Below are positions 1 to 6,813 of a DNA stretch of 22,112 nt, in pieces. The notes under the pieces are model-generated. The model made no database searches and was not told the DNA's origin. It saw only the letters and a program-made list of their open reading frames with translations. The DNA is taken from positions 1-22,112 of the IMG/VR virus record IMGVR_UViG_3300037862_000053. One strand, given 5' to 3'. The position numbers and the translations under genes were made by a program. Each line of letters opens with the position of its first letter. The first letter of the stretch is position 1. This DNA comes from a virus.

Positions 1-20
1 GGCGAACCAAGATCAAGACA

Positions 21-839
21 GTGCCAACCCGAACCGGGGAAGCGTTAGTGGTTGTTTGGGCTGACCCACAAACAGGCAAGGTTGACCACCGAGGTGGCAC
101 ACCTGAACTGATTCTTAGGGTGCAAGGGAAGCTCGCGAAGCTAGAGACCTACATCAAGACCCAAAAGACCTCAACCGCGTATTTCCTCAACGCCGGGGAC
201 AGTATCGAGGGCTTCGAGAATGTCGAGTCCCAGAGCTTCACCAACGACCTAAGCCTGATGGAGCAGATAGACCTAGAGGCGACCTTTGAGTGGTCATTCC
301 TTAGATTGCTTAGGAAGCACCACAACGATGTCACATCGGCCACAGTCGGCTCTAACCACTGCGCATGGCGCAAGGGTAAGAACTCACTGGGAAGACCTAG
401 CGATGACTGGGGCTTATTCATACAACGCCAGCACCAAAAGCTGAACGATGAGCTAGGTATGGGCATGAAGTTCGCGGAGCCTGAAACCTATTCAGAGTCT
501 CTAGCCCTAGACATCAACGGCACAATCGTTGGCCTAGTGCATGGACACCAAGCAACATCGGGCAAGTTCTCGGACTTCTGGGCCAAGCAAATCCATGGCG
601 GAGGGGCTTTATCCGCCTGTGATGTCGTTGTTAGCGGTCATTACCATACGCTCTCCATACAGCCCACAGGTCGCAATCCCTACACCGGGAAGTCCAAGTG
701 GCATCTTCAAGCCCCAACGATGGATAACGGATCATCGTGGTGGGCCAACAAAGCGGGCGGGTCAGATTCCGATCCGGGCTTATTAGTATTCACGATTGGG
801 AATGAAGGGCTAAACCTTCAATCACTAGCCGTGTTGTAA
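21..839 (+). CDS. Calcineurin-like metallophosphoesterase, probably 5'-partial
   Basis: A metal-dependent phosphoesterase of the calcineurin-like superfamily; the phage substrate is not known. The metal-binding blocks can be read in order: an ADPQTGK block near residue 14 (the family's D-x-H, here D-x-Q as in phage relatives), GDSIEG near 59, GSNHC near 110 (the GNHE block), VHGHQ near 173 and GHYHT near 206. The listed start is a GTG at 21, but the frame is open to the left edge with no stop and no clear ribosome site. Phage relatives often carry an N-terminal DNA-binding extension, so the true start probably lies outside the window. It is the first gene upstream of the packaging module and reads in the same direction. 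The superfamily is clear; the biological role (nuclease or phosphatase) is not. Confidence 0.85.
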   Translation: MPTRTGEALVVVWADPQTGKVDHRGGTPELILRVQGKLAKLETYIKTQKTSTAYFLNAGDSIEGFENVESQSFTNDLSLMEQIDLEATFEWSFLRLLRKHHNDVTSATVGSNHCAWRKGKNSLGRPSDDWGLFIQRQHQKLNDELGMGMKFAEPETYSESLALDINGTIVGLVHGHQATSGKFSDFWAKQIHGGGALSACDVVVSGHYHTLSIQPTGRNPYTGKSKWHLQAPTMDNGSSWWANKAGGSDSDPGLLVFTIGNEGLNLQSLAVL

Positions 840-840
840 C

Positions 841-932
841 TTGTCGCGGCGTAACCCCTTCACTTGGTTTGGGGCCAATCACCAATATCCCCACCTCCTG
901 GGTAGATGTTCACTCGGTGAGCGCCGCGACAA
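841..932 (+). ncRNA. Candidate structured RNA or DNA dyad, cloverleaf-like
   Basis: An 11-bp perfect inverted repeat, TTGTCGCGGCG at 841-851 and CGCCGCGACAA at 922-932, encloses 70 nt. Inside it three short hairpins can be drawn in order: TTGG/CCAA (864-867 with 875-878, 7-nt loop), CCCA/TGGG (890-893 with 899-902) and TTCAC/GTGAG (909-913 with 917-921). Together they make a four-way, cloverleaf-like fold. The GGGG loop of the first hairpin (871-874) could also pair with CCCC at 855-858 or 889-892. It has no T-loop or CCA-type tRNA features and no U-tract. It starts two bases after a stop codon and ends 20 nt before the next likely start. It could be an RNA element, a leader or a DNA packaging site. 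The pairing was done by eye with no covariation test. Confidence 0.3.
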
Positions 933-951
933 CCCAACCAAGAAGGGCGAC

Positions 952-1125
952 ATGATCAAGACACGCAAAGAGCAAGTAGATGACCTAGTAGCCATGTCAG
1001 ATGAGCTAGGACAGGCCAGAGAAGCCCTCAGAATCATGAACGCACTCACTGCCGAAGTTCCAGCAGGTGAGATGTTCCAGATGCGCTGGGATCGACTCAT
1101 CGACATCATCAACAAACCCAAGTAA
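952..1125 (+). CDS. Small hypothetical protein (57 aa)
   Basis: I do not recognise this protein. The reading frame is open back to a TTG at 841, but that start lies inside the strong inverted repeat and has no ribosome site. The ATG at 952 follows AGAAGGGCGAC, a usable purine-rich site, so I chose it. The predicted product is acidic to neutral and mostly helical (EQVDDLVAMSDELGQAREAL, then a short second helix containing MRWDRLIDIINK), with no cysteines, signal peptide or membrane segment. It is followed after 8 nt by another small ORF and then the HNH gene, so the three are probably co-transcribed. Such short helical proteins are common upstream of phage terminases; no function can be assigned. 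Confidence 0.5.
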   Translation: MIKTRKEQVDDLVAMSDELGQAREALRIMNALTAEVPAGEMFQMRWDRLIDIINKPK

Positions 1126-1133
1126 AGGACAAG

Positions 1134-1232
1134 ATGGCAAAGATGGCCTCCCTCTACGCTGAGCTCAACTCAATACCAGAGGATGAGCCAGTCCCTCCAG
1201 TATTCCTCTATGGCGAGACAAGCGATGACTAG
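1134..1232 (+). CDS. Very small ORF (32 aa) translationally coupled to HNH
   Basis: An ATG at 1134 is preceded by AAAGGA at the right distance, one of the better ribosome sites in this part of the window. It opens a 32-codon frame beginning MAKMASLYAELNS and ending GETSDD, rich in Asp, Glu and Pro. Its TAG stop (1230-1232) overlaps the ATG at 1225 that I take as the HNH start, an arrangement typical of translational coupling. No family is recognisable. It could be a real acidic mini-protein, or a leader peptide whose translation feeds ribosomes to the HNH start, which has only a weak site of its own. Confidence 0.45.
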   Translation: MAKMASLYAELNSIPEDEPVPPVFLYGETSDD

Positions 1233-1578
1233 CCCCTCCCATGGTTGGAGCAGTAGCAACAGACGCCCCGACCCCAAGGGTTGGTCACAAACTCGCAAGC
1301 AGGTCATAGCCAGAGCATTAGGTGTCTGTCAGGACATCGCAACACCAACCGACTCCAACCCTCACCCTCAACGTTGCTACTTAGAGGGGACAGAGGTGGA
1401 CCACATCGTCAACCTAGCCCAAGGTGGTTCAGAGGCACTAGAGAACCTCCAACTCTTATGCTCATGGCATCACAAGCGCAAGACAGCCAAAGAAGCAGCA
1501 TCAAAGCGCATCAGTAGGACAGAGCGACACCCTGGCGAAAGACATCCTGGGCTGATAGATGTCACCCCTGACCGGTAG
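1225..1578 (+). CDS. HNH homing-type endonuclease
   Basis: A small HNH nuclease, probably a packaging accessory. The HNH core is visible: EVDHIVNLAQGG (first His with its acidic partner), ENLQLLC (the Asn) and CSWHHKRKT (the last His), with cysteines at the start (GVCQ), middle (RCYLEG) and end (LLCSWH) that would hold a structural zinc. The N-terminus contains the NRRPDPKGW element common in actinophage HNH proteins, and the C-terminus is basic. Three in-frame ATGs exist (1183, 1210, 1225). I chose 1225 because it overlaps the stop of the small ORF upstream and the region before it is Ser/Gln-rich and unconserved in look; the product is then 117 aa. In HK97-type phages an HNH protein beside the terminase stimulates cos cleavage (family knowledge); that role here is inferred from position. 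Confidence 0.88.
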   Translation: MTSPSHGWSSSNRRPDPKGWSQTRKQVIARALGVCQDIATPTDSNPHPQRCYLEGTEVDHIVNLAQGGSEALENLQLLCSWHHKRKTAKEAASKRISRTERHPGERHPGLIDVTPDR

Positions 1579-1676
1579 TGACTGACACTAGGACAGAAGC
1601 ACTAGAGCATTTGGACCAGGTGACGGTGGTTAGAGTGGGGCAGTGCGGGTGTCGGGTGCGATTTTCTGGATTGGAT

Positions 1677-1690
1677 GGGGGTCAACCCCC
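1677..1690. repeat. Palindrome GGGGGT-CA-ACCCCC
   Basis: A 14-bp near-perfect dyad with 6-bp arms and a CA centre. As RNA it would form only a tight stem with no U-tract, so it is not a normal terminator. As DNA it is a plausible protein-binding site near a packaging site. It lies 7 bp before the second dyad at 1697-1710. Confidence 0.5.
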
Positions 1691-1815
1691 TACCTACCCC
1701 TGGCCTAGGGCGTAGAGGTGCTGTGGTTTTCCCTGTGTGCAAAATCAGGAACTTTGACACCCCTAGAACCCGCATAAACACTGGGCTGTAGGGCAGACGA
1801 CTTTTACCCAGATAC

Positions 1816-1843
1816 TTGACCGACCTAGCCATGTAACGATAAA
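1816..1843 (+). promoter_or_regulatory. Candidate promoter, possibly giving a leaderless transcript
   Basis: TTGACC at 1816-1821 resembles a -35 box and, 16 bp on, GATAAA at 1838-1843 is a fair -10 box. Transcription would start around 1850, one or two bases before the ATG at 1852, giving an almost leaderless mRNA; such mRNAs are common in actinobacteria (general knowledge). The purine run AGGGGA sits directly against the ATG, too close to act as a normal Shine-Dalgarno site. Confidence 0.35.
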
Positions 1844-1851
1844 CTAGGGGA

Positions 1852-2409
1852 ATGAATACTTGCGAAATCTGCGGCATTGAAGTTTACGCCGGAGCGCGCG
1901 GGCGCAAGCCCAGATTCTGTGGTGGGACTTGCCGGGTTCGTTCTCACCGGGGCTGGGGAATCCCATCGGAGCTCCGATCTTTACCCCGCTGGATCAGACA
2001 CCGCAATAAAGTCCCACTTACCATCCAAGGAAACGCGGCAAGTTCTACTAACCCGCTCACTTGGACTGACTTCACCAAAGCCTCCCAATCTCAGGTTGGC
2101 GATGGCCTGGGATTTGTTCTCAACGGTGACGGAATTATCTGCATCGACTTAGATCACTGCTTTGACGGCAAGCCGAACGCCGCAGCTCAGGCGTTGATTG
2201 ATTCACTGCCAAAGACTTACATCGAAGTTAGCCCAAGCGGGACTGGCTTGCACATCTGGGGATACGCCAACCTGTCCAAAGGTAGACGCTTTGACCGAAA
2301 TGGTCTCAGTGTCGAGGTCTACCCCAATGGCCGTTACCTAACAGTGACTGGTCGCGCACTTACTGACGCACCATTTCAGCACCTTGATTTGGTGAAAATA
2401 CTTCCCTAG
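1852..2409 (+). CDS. Stand-alone AEP (prim-pol) domain with N-terminal zinc finger
   Basis: A small archaeo-eukaryotic-type primase/polymerase domain protein (185 aa). The N-terminus has a treble-clef-like zinc finger: C4-x2-C7 and C23-x3-C27 (CEIC and FCGGTC). The rest matches the bifunctional primase/polymerase N-terminal domain. Motif I is CIDLDH (D99, D101), motif II is SPSGTGLHIW with H134, and motif III is probably E155 in SVEVYPNG, followed by the typical GRYLTVTG strand. There is no helicase domain; full primase-polymerases of phages and plasmids are several times longer. It sits alone between the HNH gene and the small terminase, away from any replication genes in the window. Catalytic residues look intact, so activity is possible, but the role (priming, end repair at packaging, or DNA binding) is unknown. 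Confidence 0.75.
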   Translation: MNTCEICGIEVYAGARGRKPRFCGGTCRVRSHRGWGIPSELRSLPRWIRHRNKVPLTIQGNAASSTNPLTWTDFTKASQSQVGDGLGFVLNGDGIICIDLDHCFDGKPNAAAQALIDSLPKTYIEVSPSGTGLHIWGYANLSKGRRFDRNGLSVEVYPNGRYLTVTGRALTDAPFQHLDLVKILP

Positions 2410-2426
2410 CGAAATGCCGGGGTAGC

Positions 2427-2441
2427 AATCCGAAATGGAGA
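2427..2441 (+). promoter_or_regulatory. Repeated leader element with ribosome site (copy 1)
   Basis: AATCCGAAATGGAGA occurs here and again at 6794-6808, each time ending in the ribosome site (GGAGA) of the next gene, with 7 and 5 nt respectively before the ATG. A second CGAAATG lies 21 nt upstream (2410-2416), as it does before copy 2 (24 nt). The two genes served are the small terminase and the scaffold. Confidence 0.5.
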
Positions 2442-2448
2442 ACCCCAA

Positions 2449-2904
2449 ATGGCTATGGCAGGAAGAAAACCATCAGAACGCCCCACCGTAACTAGGCACA
2501 AGCCAACCCACGATTGGGCAGAGATTCCCAATGTCAACTATGACGGCGAATCTCCAGAGCTTCCCCTTAGCCGAACTGTCATCAAAGACGGCGAGCCGAT
2601 TGAGATACCAATCGAGAAGCGCACCCGCACATGGTGGAACGCGCTTATCCAAATGCCGCACTGCATCTTGTGGCAAGCATCAGACTGGGCCTTTGCGGTA
2701 GACACCGCGATGGTTCACGCGATGGCTAACCACGGCTCTATGGCTGCAATGGCTGAGCTACGGATGCGCGAAAAGGTCATGGGAACAACTGTCGATGCCC
2801 GCAGAGATCTTAGAATCCGCTATGTCGAATTTGAAGAAGAAGCTCCGGTGCTTGAGGTAGTCGCAAGCATGGCCGAACGCCGCCAGCGATTGCTCAATGC
2901 GTGA
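2449..2904 (+). CDS. terS: Terminase small subunit
   Basis: The DNA-recognition subunit of the packaging motor (151 aa). It resembles the actinophage TerS type: a disordered basic N-terminus (AGRKPSERPTVTRHKP), an extended segment with Pro and acidic residues, then a helical core opening with RTWWNALIQMPHCILWQASDW. The AELRMREKVMGTTVDARRDL segment matches the alpha-helical repeat in which these proteins end, and the C-terminus is charged (VASMAERRQRLLNA). The start at 2449 follows TGGAGAA at good spacing; a second ATG at 2455 is possible. It overlaps the large subunit by 8 nt. The function is inferred from sequence type and from position directly upstream of TerL. Confidence 0.82.
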   Translation: MAMAGRKPSERPTVTRHKPTHDWAEIPNVNYDGESPELPLSRTVIKDGEPIEIPIEKRTRTWWNALIQMPHCILWQASDWAFAVDTAMVHAMANHGSMAAMAELRMREKVMGTTVDARRDLRIRYVEFEEEAPVLEVVASMAERRQRLLNA

Positions 2905-4555
2905 GAAAATCACCGCTGACATCCATGACCGCAACCGCTCACTAGGACTAGTCGCCCTTTGGTGGATTGAAACCTTCTGCGTTCACGGCCCCGGAGATGT
3001 CCAAGGCCAGCAAGTAAATCTCGATGACGAGTTCGCGGGATTCATTATGGATGTTTACGCGCTCGATACAACTGGCCGAAGACTCTATGACTCATCTTTT
3101 ATCTCTCGCGCCAAGGGTCGAGCCAAGTCAGAACTAGCTGGATTCATAACTCTTTTCGAGGCTATGGGGCCAGCACGATTCGACAGGTTTGCCAAAGAGG
3201 GCGACAGCTACATTAGAGATGGTTTTACTTACAACTATGCACCGGGCGAGCCTATGGGTAAGCCAGTTGTCGCGCCCATCATCCGTTGCCTGGCGACAGA
3301 AGAAGGCCAAGCCGGAAACACCTATGACAACATCTATTTCAACCTCTCAGAAGGGCCGCTATCAAACGGACTCCCAAGAGATGCCGCTGGACTGACCAGA
3401 ATCTTCTTGCCAGGTGGCGGAGAGATTATCCCATCCACCGCATCCAATAGCGCCAAAGACGGTGGCAAGGAAACATTCGTGGTCTTTGATGAGACTCACC
3501 TTTATACAACCCGCGAACTAAAGCGCATGTATGACACCGTTCGCCGAAACCTAGCAAAGCGTAAAGTCGCAGAACCATGGTCACTGGAAACCTCCACCAT
3601 GTATCTACCGGGGGAGAAGTCGGTGGCAGAGGATACCCACGATTTAGCCAAGATGATCACAGAGGGCAAGGTCAAGCGCCAGCGCCTTCTGTTTGACCAC
3701 CGCGAAGCAGACGCGGGCATAGACCTAACCGATGAAGCTCAAGTCAGAGCGGGCATTGTCGAGGCTTATGGCCCATTCTCTGCGGTGATGGATGTGGATA
3801 GAATCCTGTCCGAGTTTTACGACCCAAGAAACGATGCCCAAGATTCAAGGCGTTATTACTTCAACCAACCTACAAGCTCAAAAGATGCTTGGGTGAGCGC
3901 CCCAGAGTGGGCTGCGACCTACGCATCTAAAACGATTGCTAAGGGCGAAGAAATCACCCTCGGCTTTGACGGATCAAGAAAGCGCAACCGGGGAATTACA
4001 GACGCAACCGCGCTAGTTGGTTGCCGAGTATCCGATGGTCACTTATTCGAGATCAAGGTTTGGGAGCAACCAGATGGCCCCGCCGGGGAAGATTGGGAAG
4101 TCCCGATTACCGATGTTGATAACCAAGTCAGACAAGCGTTCGAGGACTACAAGGTGATTGGCATGTTCGCTGACCCGGCAAAGTGGGAAAGCTACATTGC
4201 GCAATGGGAAGCTGATTTTGGCAAAAAGCTGAAAGTCAAAAGCTCATCAAATCACCCTATTGAGTGGTGGATGACCGGAAACAGGTCTTATTTAGTTGTC
4301 AGAGCTTTGGAGCAATTCCAAAACGCTGTAATTGACAAAGAGCTAACCCATAACGGCGCAGCGCTATCTAGACACGTTTTGAATTCTCGCCGAAGAATTA
4401 GCCGATCAGGAATTTCGATTGCCAAAGAGCATCCCGAAAGCCCTAACAAGATTGATGCCGCTGTTGCGGCTGTCTTGGCCTATCAAGCCAGACTCCAGGC
4501 CCTATCAAAGGGCGAGGCCACTAAAAACACGTTTGTGCCAAGGCGCATAAGGTAA
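2897..4555 (+). CDS. terL: Terminase large subunit
   Basis: The ATPase-nuclease that pumps DNA into the capsid and cuts it (552 aa, normal length). The ATPase domain has the deviant Walker A seen in actinophage TerL proteins, SRAKGRAKSE (residues 70-79), and Walker B with the catalytic acid, FVVFDET (194-200). The RNase H-like nuclease domain follows, with acidic residues in GFDGS (D358), FADP (D426) and NKIDAAVAA (D520) as likely metal ligands. The start overlaps the TerS stop (ATGCGTGA), suggesting coupling. The C-terminus is basic (TFVPRRIR). The portal gene follows after 9 nt. No frameshift or missing motif was seen. Confidence 0.96.
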   Translation: MREKITADIHDRNRSLGLVALWWIETFCVHGPGDVQGQQVNLDDEFAGFIMDVYALDTTGRRLYDSSFISRAKGRAKSELAGFITLFEAMGPARFDRFAKEGDSYIRDGFTYNYAPGEPMGKPVVAPIIRCLATEEGQAGNTYDNIYFNLSEGPLSNGLPRDAAGLTRIFLPGGGEIIPSTASNSAKDGGKETFVVFDETHLYTTRELKRMYDTVRRNLAKRKVAEPWSLETSTMYLPGEKSVAEDTHDLAKMITEGKVKRQRLLFDHREADAGIDLTDEAQVRAGIVEAYGPFSAVMDVDRILSEFYDPRNDAQDSRRYYFNQPTSSKDAWVSAPEWAATYASKTIAKGEEITLGFDGSRKRNRGITDATALVGCRVSDGHLFEIKVWEQPDGPAGEDWEVPITDVDNQVRQAFEDYKVIGMFADPAKWESYIAQWEADFGKKLKVKSSSNHPIEWWMTGNRSYLVVRALEQFQNAVIDKELTHNGAALSRHVLNSRRRISRSGISIAKEHPESPNKIDAAVAAVLAYQARLQALSKGEATKNTFVPRRIR

Positions 4556-4564
4556 GGATTCTTT

Positions 4565-5896
4565 ATGGCAACCCAGCTAGACAGCTCACAACAAACGATG
4601 CTAAAGAAGCTCGCTAAAGAGCAAATGCGCATGAACTTGCTAGAACGCTACTATGACGGCGATGCACCGCTTCCAGAGGGCGCAGATGGCCAGTCACGGG
4701 CTTATCGCAGATTTCAGAAGAAGTCACGCCTGAACATGGCCCAGCTCTGCGTTGCAGCGGTTCGGGAGCGGATGCGAATTGGTGGCTTTAGAACTGGGGC
4801 AGACGATGACGAGAACGGCGATGCAGCCGCTCGCCGCCTTTGGAAGGCCAACAAGCTAGACGTTTATTCTGCGGATTTGCACAGCTTTTTTCTCAAGTTC
4901 GGTGAGGCTTATGCGATTGTCGGAATGAAAGCTGGCAGGGAATTCCCACTAGTAACAGTGGAGGACCCGCGTCAGATTCAGACCATTACCAATCCAGAGG
5001 ACCCCAGCGAAATCCTGGCGGCGGTCAAAGTCTTTGTTGAGGCTGGCTACTGCCGGGCTTATTTCTACTATCCAAACGAGATTCAGGTCTATTTCAAAGA
5101 GACAGACACTAGTCCCTATGACTCAGAAAACTACATGTTCGACGAGGATGCCAGCGGGCCAAATCCCTTGGGAGAAGTGCCAGTTGTCAAGTTTACCAAC
5201 ATGGATGAGAAGGGCGAATACGAGCCTTATCTAGACATCATTGACCGCATCAACCACATGATTCTTCAGCGTCTAGTTATAGCCACCACTCAGGCTTTCA
5301 AGCAAAAGTGGATCAAGGGCGACTTTCCAACACATGACCCAGACGGCAATGAGGTCGATTATAACGGCCTCTTTGAATCCGCACCTGGAGCCATGTGGAT
5401 GCTGCCCGAAGGCGCAGACATCGGAGAGATGGATCAAAGTAACATCCAAGACATCCTTATGGCCGTAAGAGCTGACATTCAAGACTTTGCCGCAGTTACT
5501 AGAACCCCGATGCACTACCTTAGCCCAGACGGTGCGAACCAGAGCGCAGAGGGTGCATCGCTATCTAGAGAAGGTTTGGTGTTCAAGACCGAAGACCGGA
5601 TAGCTCGGGCAACCGTTGGCTGGTCCAAGGTGATGTCCTTGATGTTCAAGTGGATGGGTGACACGGAGCGCGCCAACCTTTTAGACCTAGAACCGATTTG
5701 GGATTCTCCAGAGCGATACAGCCTTTCCGAGCGAGCCGATGCTAATAGCAAGTTCCAAGACTTGCCATTTCGCTCTCGCATGACCTTGGTCGGGCAATTT
5801 AGCCCAGCCGAAATCGCGGAGATGGAAGTCGAGCGAGCTGGCGAAGCACTGCTAACAGAGCTATTGCTTGGAAGACCCGAAGCGCCTAGCGCCTAA
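4565..5896 (+). CDS. Portal protein (SPP1 gp6-like)
   Basis: The dodecameric ring at the capsid vertex through which DNA passes (443 aa). The N-terminus LLERYYDGDAPLPEG, then SRLNMAQLCVAAVRERMRIGGF, is the hallmark opening of SPP1 gp6-type portals in actinophages. The middle carries the wing domain (residues about 100-230), then DRINHMILQRLVIATTQAFKQ, which fits the stem and clip. TRTPMHYLSPDGANQSAEG, near residue 310, precedes the long helix of the crown region, which ends with acidic and helical segments. The ribosome site TAAGGA lies 6 nt before the ATG. The stop overlaps the next gene's start (TAATG). It is flanked by TerL and a MuF-like protein, the canonical order. Confidence 0.95.
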   Translation: MATQLDSSQQTMLKKLAKEQMRMNLLERYYDGDAPLPEGADGQSRAYRRFQKKSRLNMAQLCVAAVRERMRIGGFRTGADDDENGDAAARRLWKANKLDVYSADLHSFFLKFGEAYAIVGMKAGREFPLVTVEDPRQIQTITNPEDPSEILAAVKVFVEAGYCRAYFYYPNEIQVYFKETDTSPYDSENYMFDEDASGPNPLGEVPVVKFTNMDEKGEYEPYLDIIDRINHMILQRLVIATTQAFKQKWIKGDFPTHDPDGNEVDYNGLFESAPGAMWMLPEGADIGEMDQSNIQDILMAVRADIQDFAAVTRTPMHYLSPDGANQSAEGASLSREGLVFKTEDRIARATVGWSKVMSLMFKWMGDTERANLLDLEPIWDSPERYSLSERADANSKFQDLPFRSRMTLVGQFSPAEIAEMEVERAGEALLTELLLGRPEAPSA

Positions 5897-6750
5897 TGGC
5901 AACCCAGCGTGAGTTGCTTGACGCTTACAACTCTCTAAGCTCTCGTCTAGTTCGAGGACTTGGGGTAAGAGTTGCAGGTGCGTTCACAAACCTTGGCTCT
6001 TGGCGTGATGCTGATTTTGAGGCTTTTACCAAGCTGATAGAACCAACCCTTACCGGGGGCAAGTTGCAAGCCGCCAGATTACAGGTTGGCTTTTATCAGG
6101 AAATGGCAAAGCTTCAAGGTCAGACTTTTGGAGTGCCAGCTATAGCGGCGACTGATTTCACAGTTAGCAAGCTAAGAAACGGCGCAGCGGCTCAAGAGGT
6201 TTACCGAAGGCCATTTGTTGATCTCTATACCGCGCTATCTAATGGCAAGGACATGACCCAAGCCATAGCCGCGGGTGGCACTCGCATTGGCTCGATTGTC
6301 TCTACCGACATGCAGCTTGCAAGGCGTAACGCTGGATTCTTAGCAAGGTCAAGAAACGACAACATCGTTGGCTATGCAAGAACCCTGACAGGCTCCGAGA
6401 ACTGCGCGCTTTGCGCCATAGCTTCGACCCAGCGATACAGGCGCGATAACTTGATGCCGATTCATCCGGGATGCGATTGCGGCGAAATGCCGATTTATGG
6501 CGACCAGGACCCCGGCCAAGTCATTGACCAAATACGGCTAGACAGCACCTATGACAGCATCGCGCAACAGCTCAAGCTAGACCCCGACTTTGGGGGCAGA
6601 GATGCTGGACTTGGCAAGATAATCCGCTCGCCTTCAGAAGGGGACAAGCTTGCTGACTATACCGAAATTGTTATCACTAGCGAACACGGCGAATACGGTC
6701 CGACACTGAGGTGGCGTGACCAAGAGTTCACCGGACCCAGCTCAATCTAA
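5896..6750 (+). CDS. MuF-like minor capsid protein
   Basis: A minor head protein made with the portal and carried inside the procapsid (284 aa). The N-terminal two thirds is helical. The diagnostic part is a zinc-binding C-terminal module: ENCALC (C170, C173), then HPGCDC (H190, C193, C195) followed by GEMPIYG. This is the C-x2-C...H-x2-C-x-C pattern of the Mu gpF-like domain in actinophages. The last 70 residues (from about DPGQVIDQ) have no recognised domain. The start overlaps the portal stop by one base, so translation is coupled. No protease motif is visible here, so 'capsid maturation protease', a label sometimes given to such genes, is not supported by the sequence. Confidence 0.88.
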   Translation: MATQRELLDAYNSLSSRLVRGLGVRVAGAFTNLGSWRDADFEAFTKLIEPTLTGGKLQAARLQVGFYQEMAKLQGQTFGVPAIAATDFTVSKLRNGAAAQEVYRRPFVDLYTALSNGKDMTQAIAAGGTRIGSIVSTDMQLARRNAGFLARSRNDNIVGYARTLTGSENCALCAIASTQRYRRDNLMPIHPGCDCGEMPIYGDQDPGQVIDQIRLDSTYDSIAQQLKLDPDFGGRDAGLGKIIRSPSEGDKLADYTEIVITSEHGEYGPTLRWRDQEFTGPSSI

Positions 6751-6793
6751 ATTTCAGCTCACGCTGATTAGCTCGAAATGAGCGCAAAGCCCT

Positions 6794-6808
6794 AATCCGA
6801 AATGGAGA
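6794..6808 (+). promoter_or_regulatory. Repeated leader element with ribosome site (copy 2)
   Basis: The second copy of AATCCGAAATGGAGA (first at 2427-2441). GGAGA at 6804-6808 is 5 nt before the ATG at 6814. The 51-63 nt around it form the only gap between portal/MuF and scaffold. That gap also contains GCTC-GAAAT-GAGC (6771-6783), a 4-bp hairpin. Confidence 0.5.
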
Positions 6809-6813
6809 TAATC

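Larger units (their letters stand above)
1579..1851 (+). other. Largest non-coding gap; G/C-rich dyads, candidate cos/pac region
   Basis: These 273 nt separate the HNH gene from the primase-like gene and hold no convincing ORF on either strand. The first part (about 1616-1660) is a G-rich, T/G-biased run with repeated GGTG/GGGTG. Next come the dyad GGGGGT-CA-ACCCCC (1677-1690) and CCCCTGGCCTAGGG (1697-1710), which contains the palindrome CCTAGG. GGGTGTC near 1648 can pair with GACACCC near 1760. The last 40 nt look like a promoter. The position between an HNH nuclease and the terminase is where cos sites lie in related phages, but no known cos sequence is recognised. Confidence 0.4.

Noticed and set aside
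841-945. tRNA gene
   Set aside because: The cloverleaf-like pairing is suggestive, but the acceptor-like stem is 11 bp, there is no T-loop consensus or anticodon-arm geometry, and the D/T invariant bases are missing.
841-951. N-terminal extension of the 57-aa protein from TTG 841
   Set aside because: It has no ribosome site, lies within the strong inverted repeat, and gives a non-protein-like Trp/Pro-rich sequence; ATG 952 is better.
1602-1877. Minus-strand 91-aa ORF across the gap before the primase-like gene
   Set aside because: It has low-complexity, Pro/Arg-rich composition, no ribosome site, no recognisable family, and overlaps the promoter and start of the plus-strand gene.
6802-6813. 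Scaffold start at ATG 6802
   Set aside because: This ATG overlaps the GGAGA ribosome site used by ATG 6814, so the latter is the more likely start.
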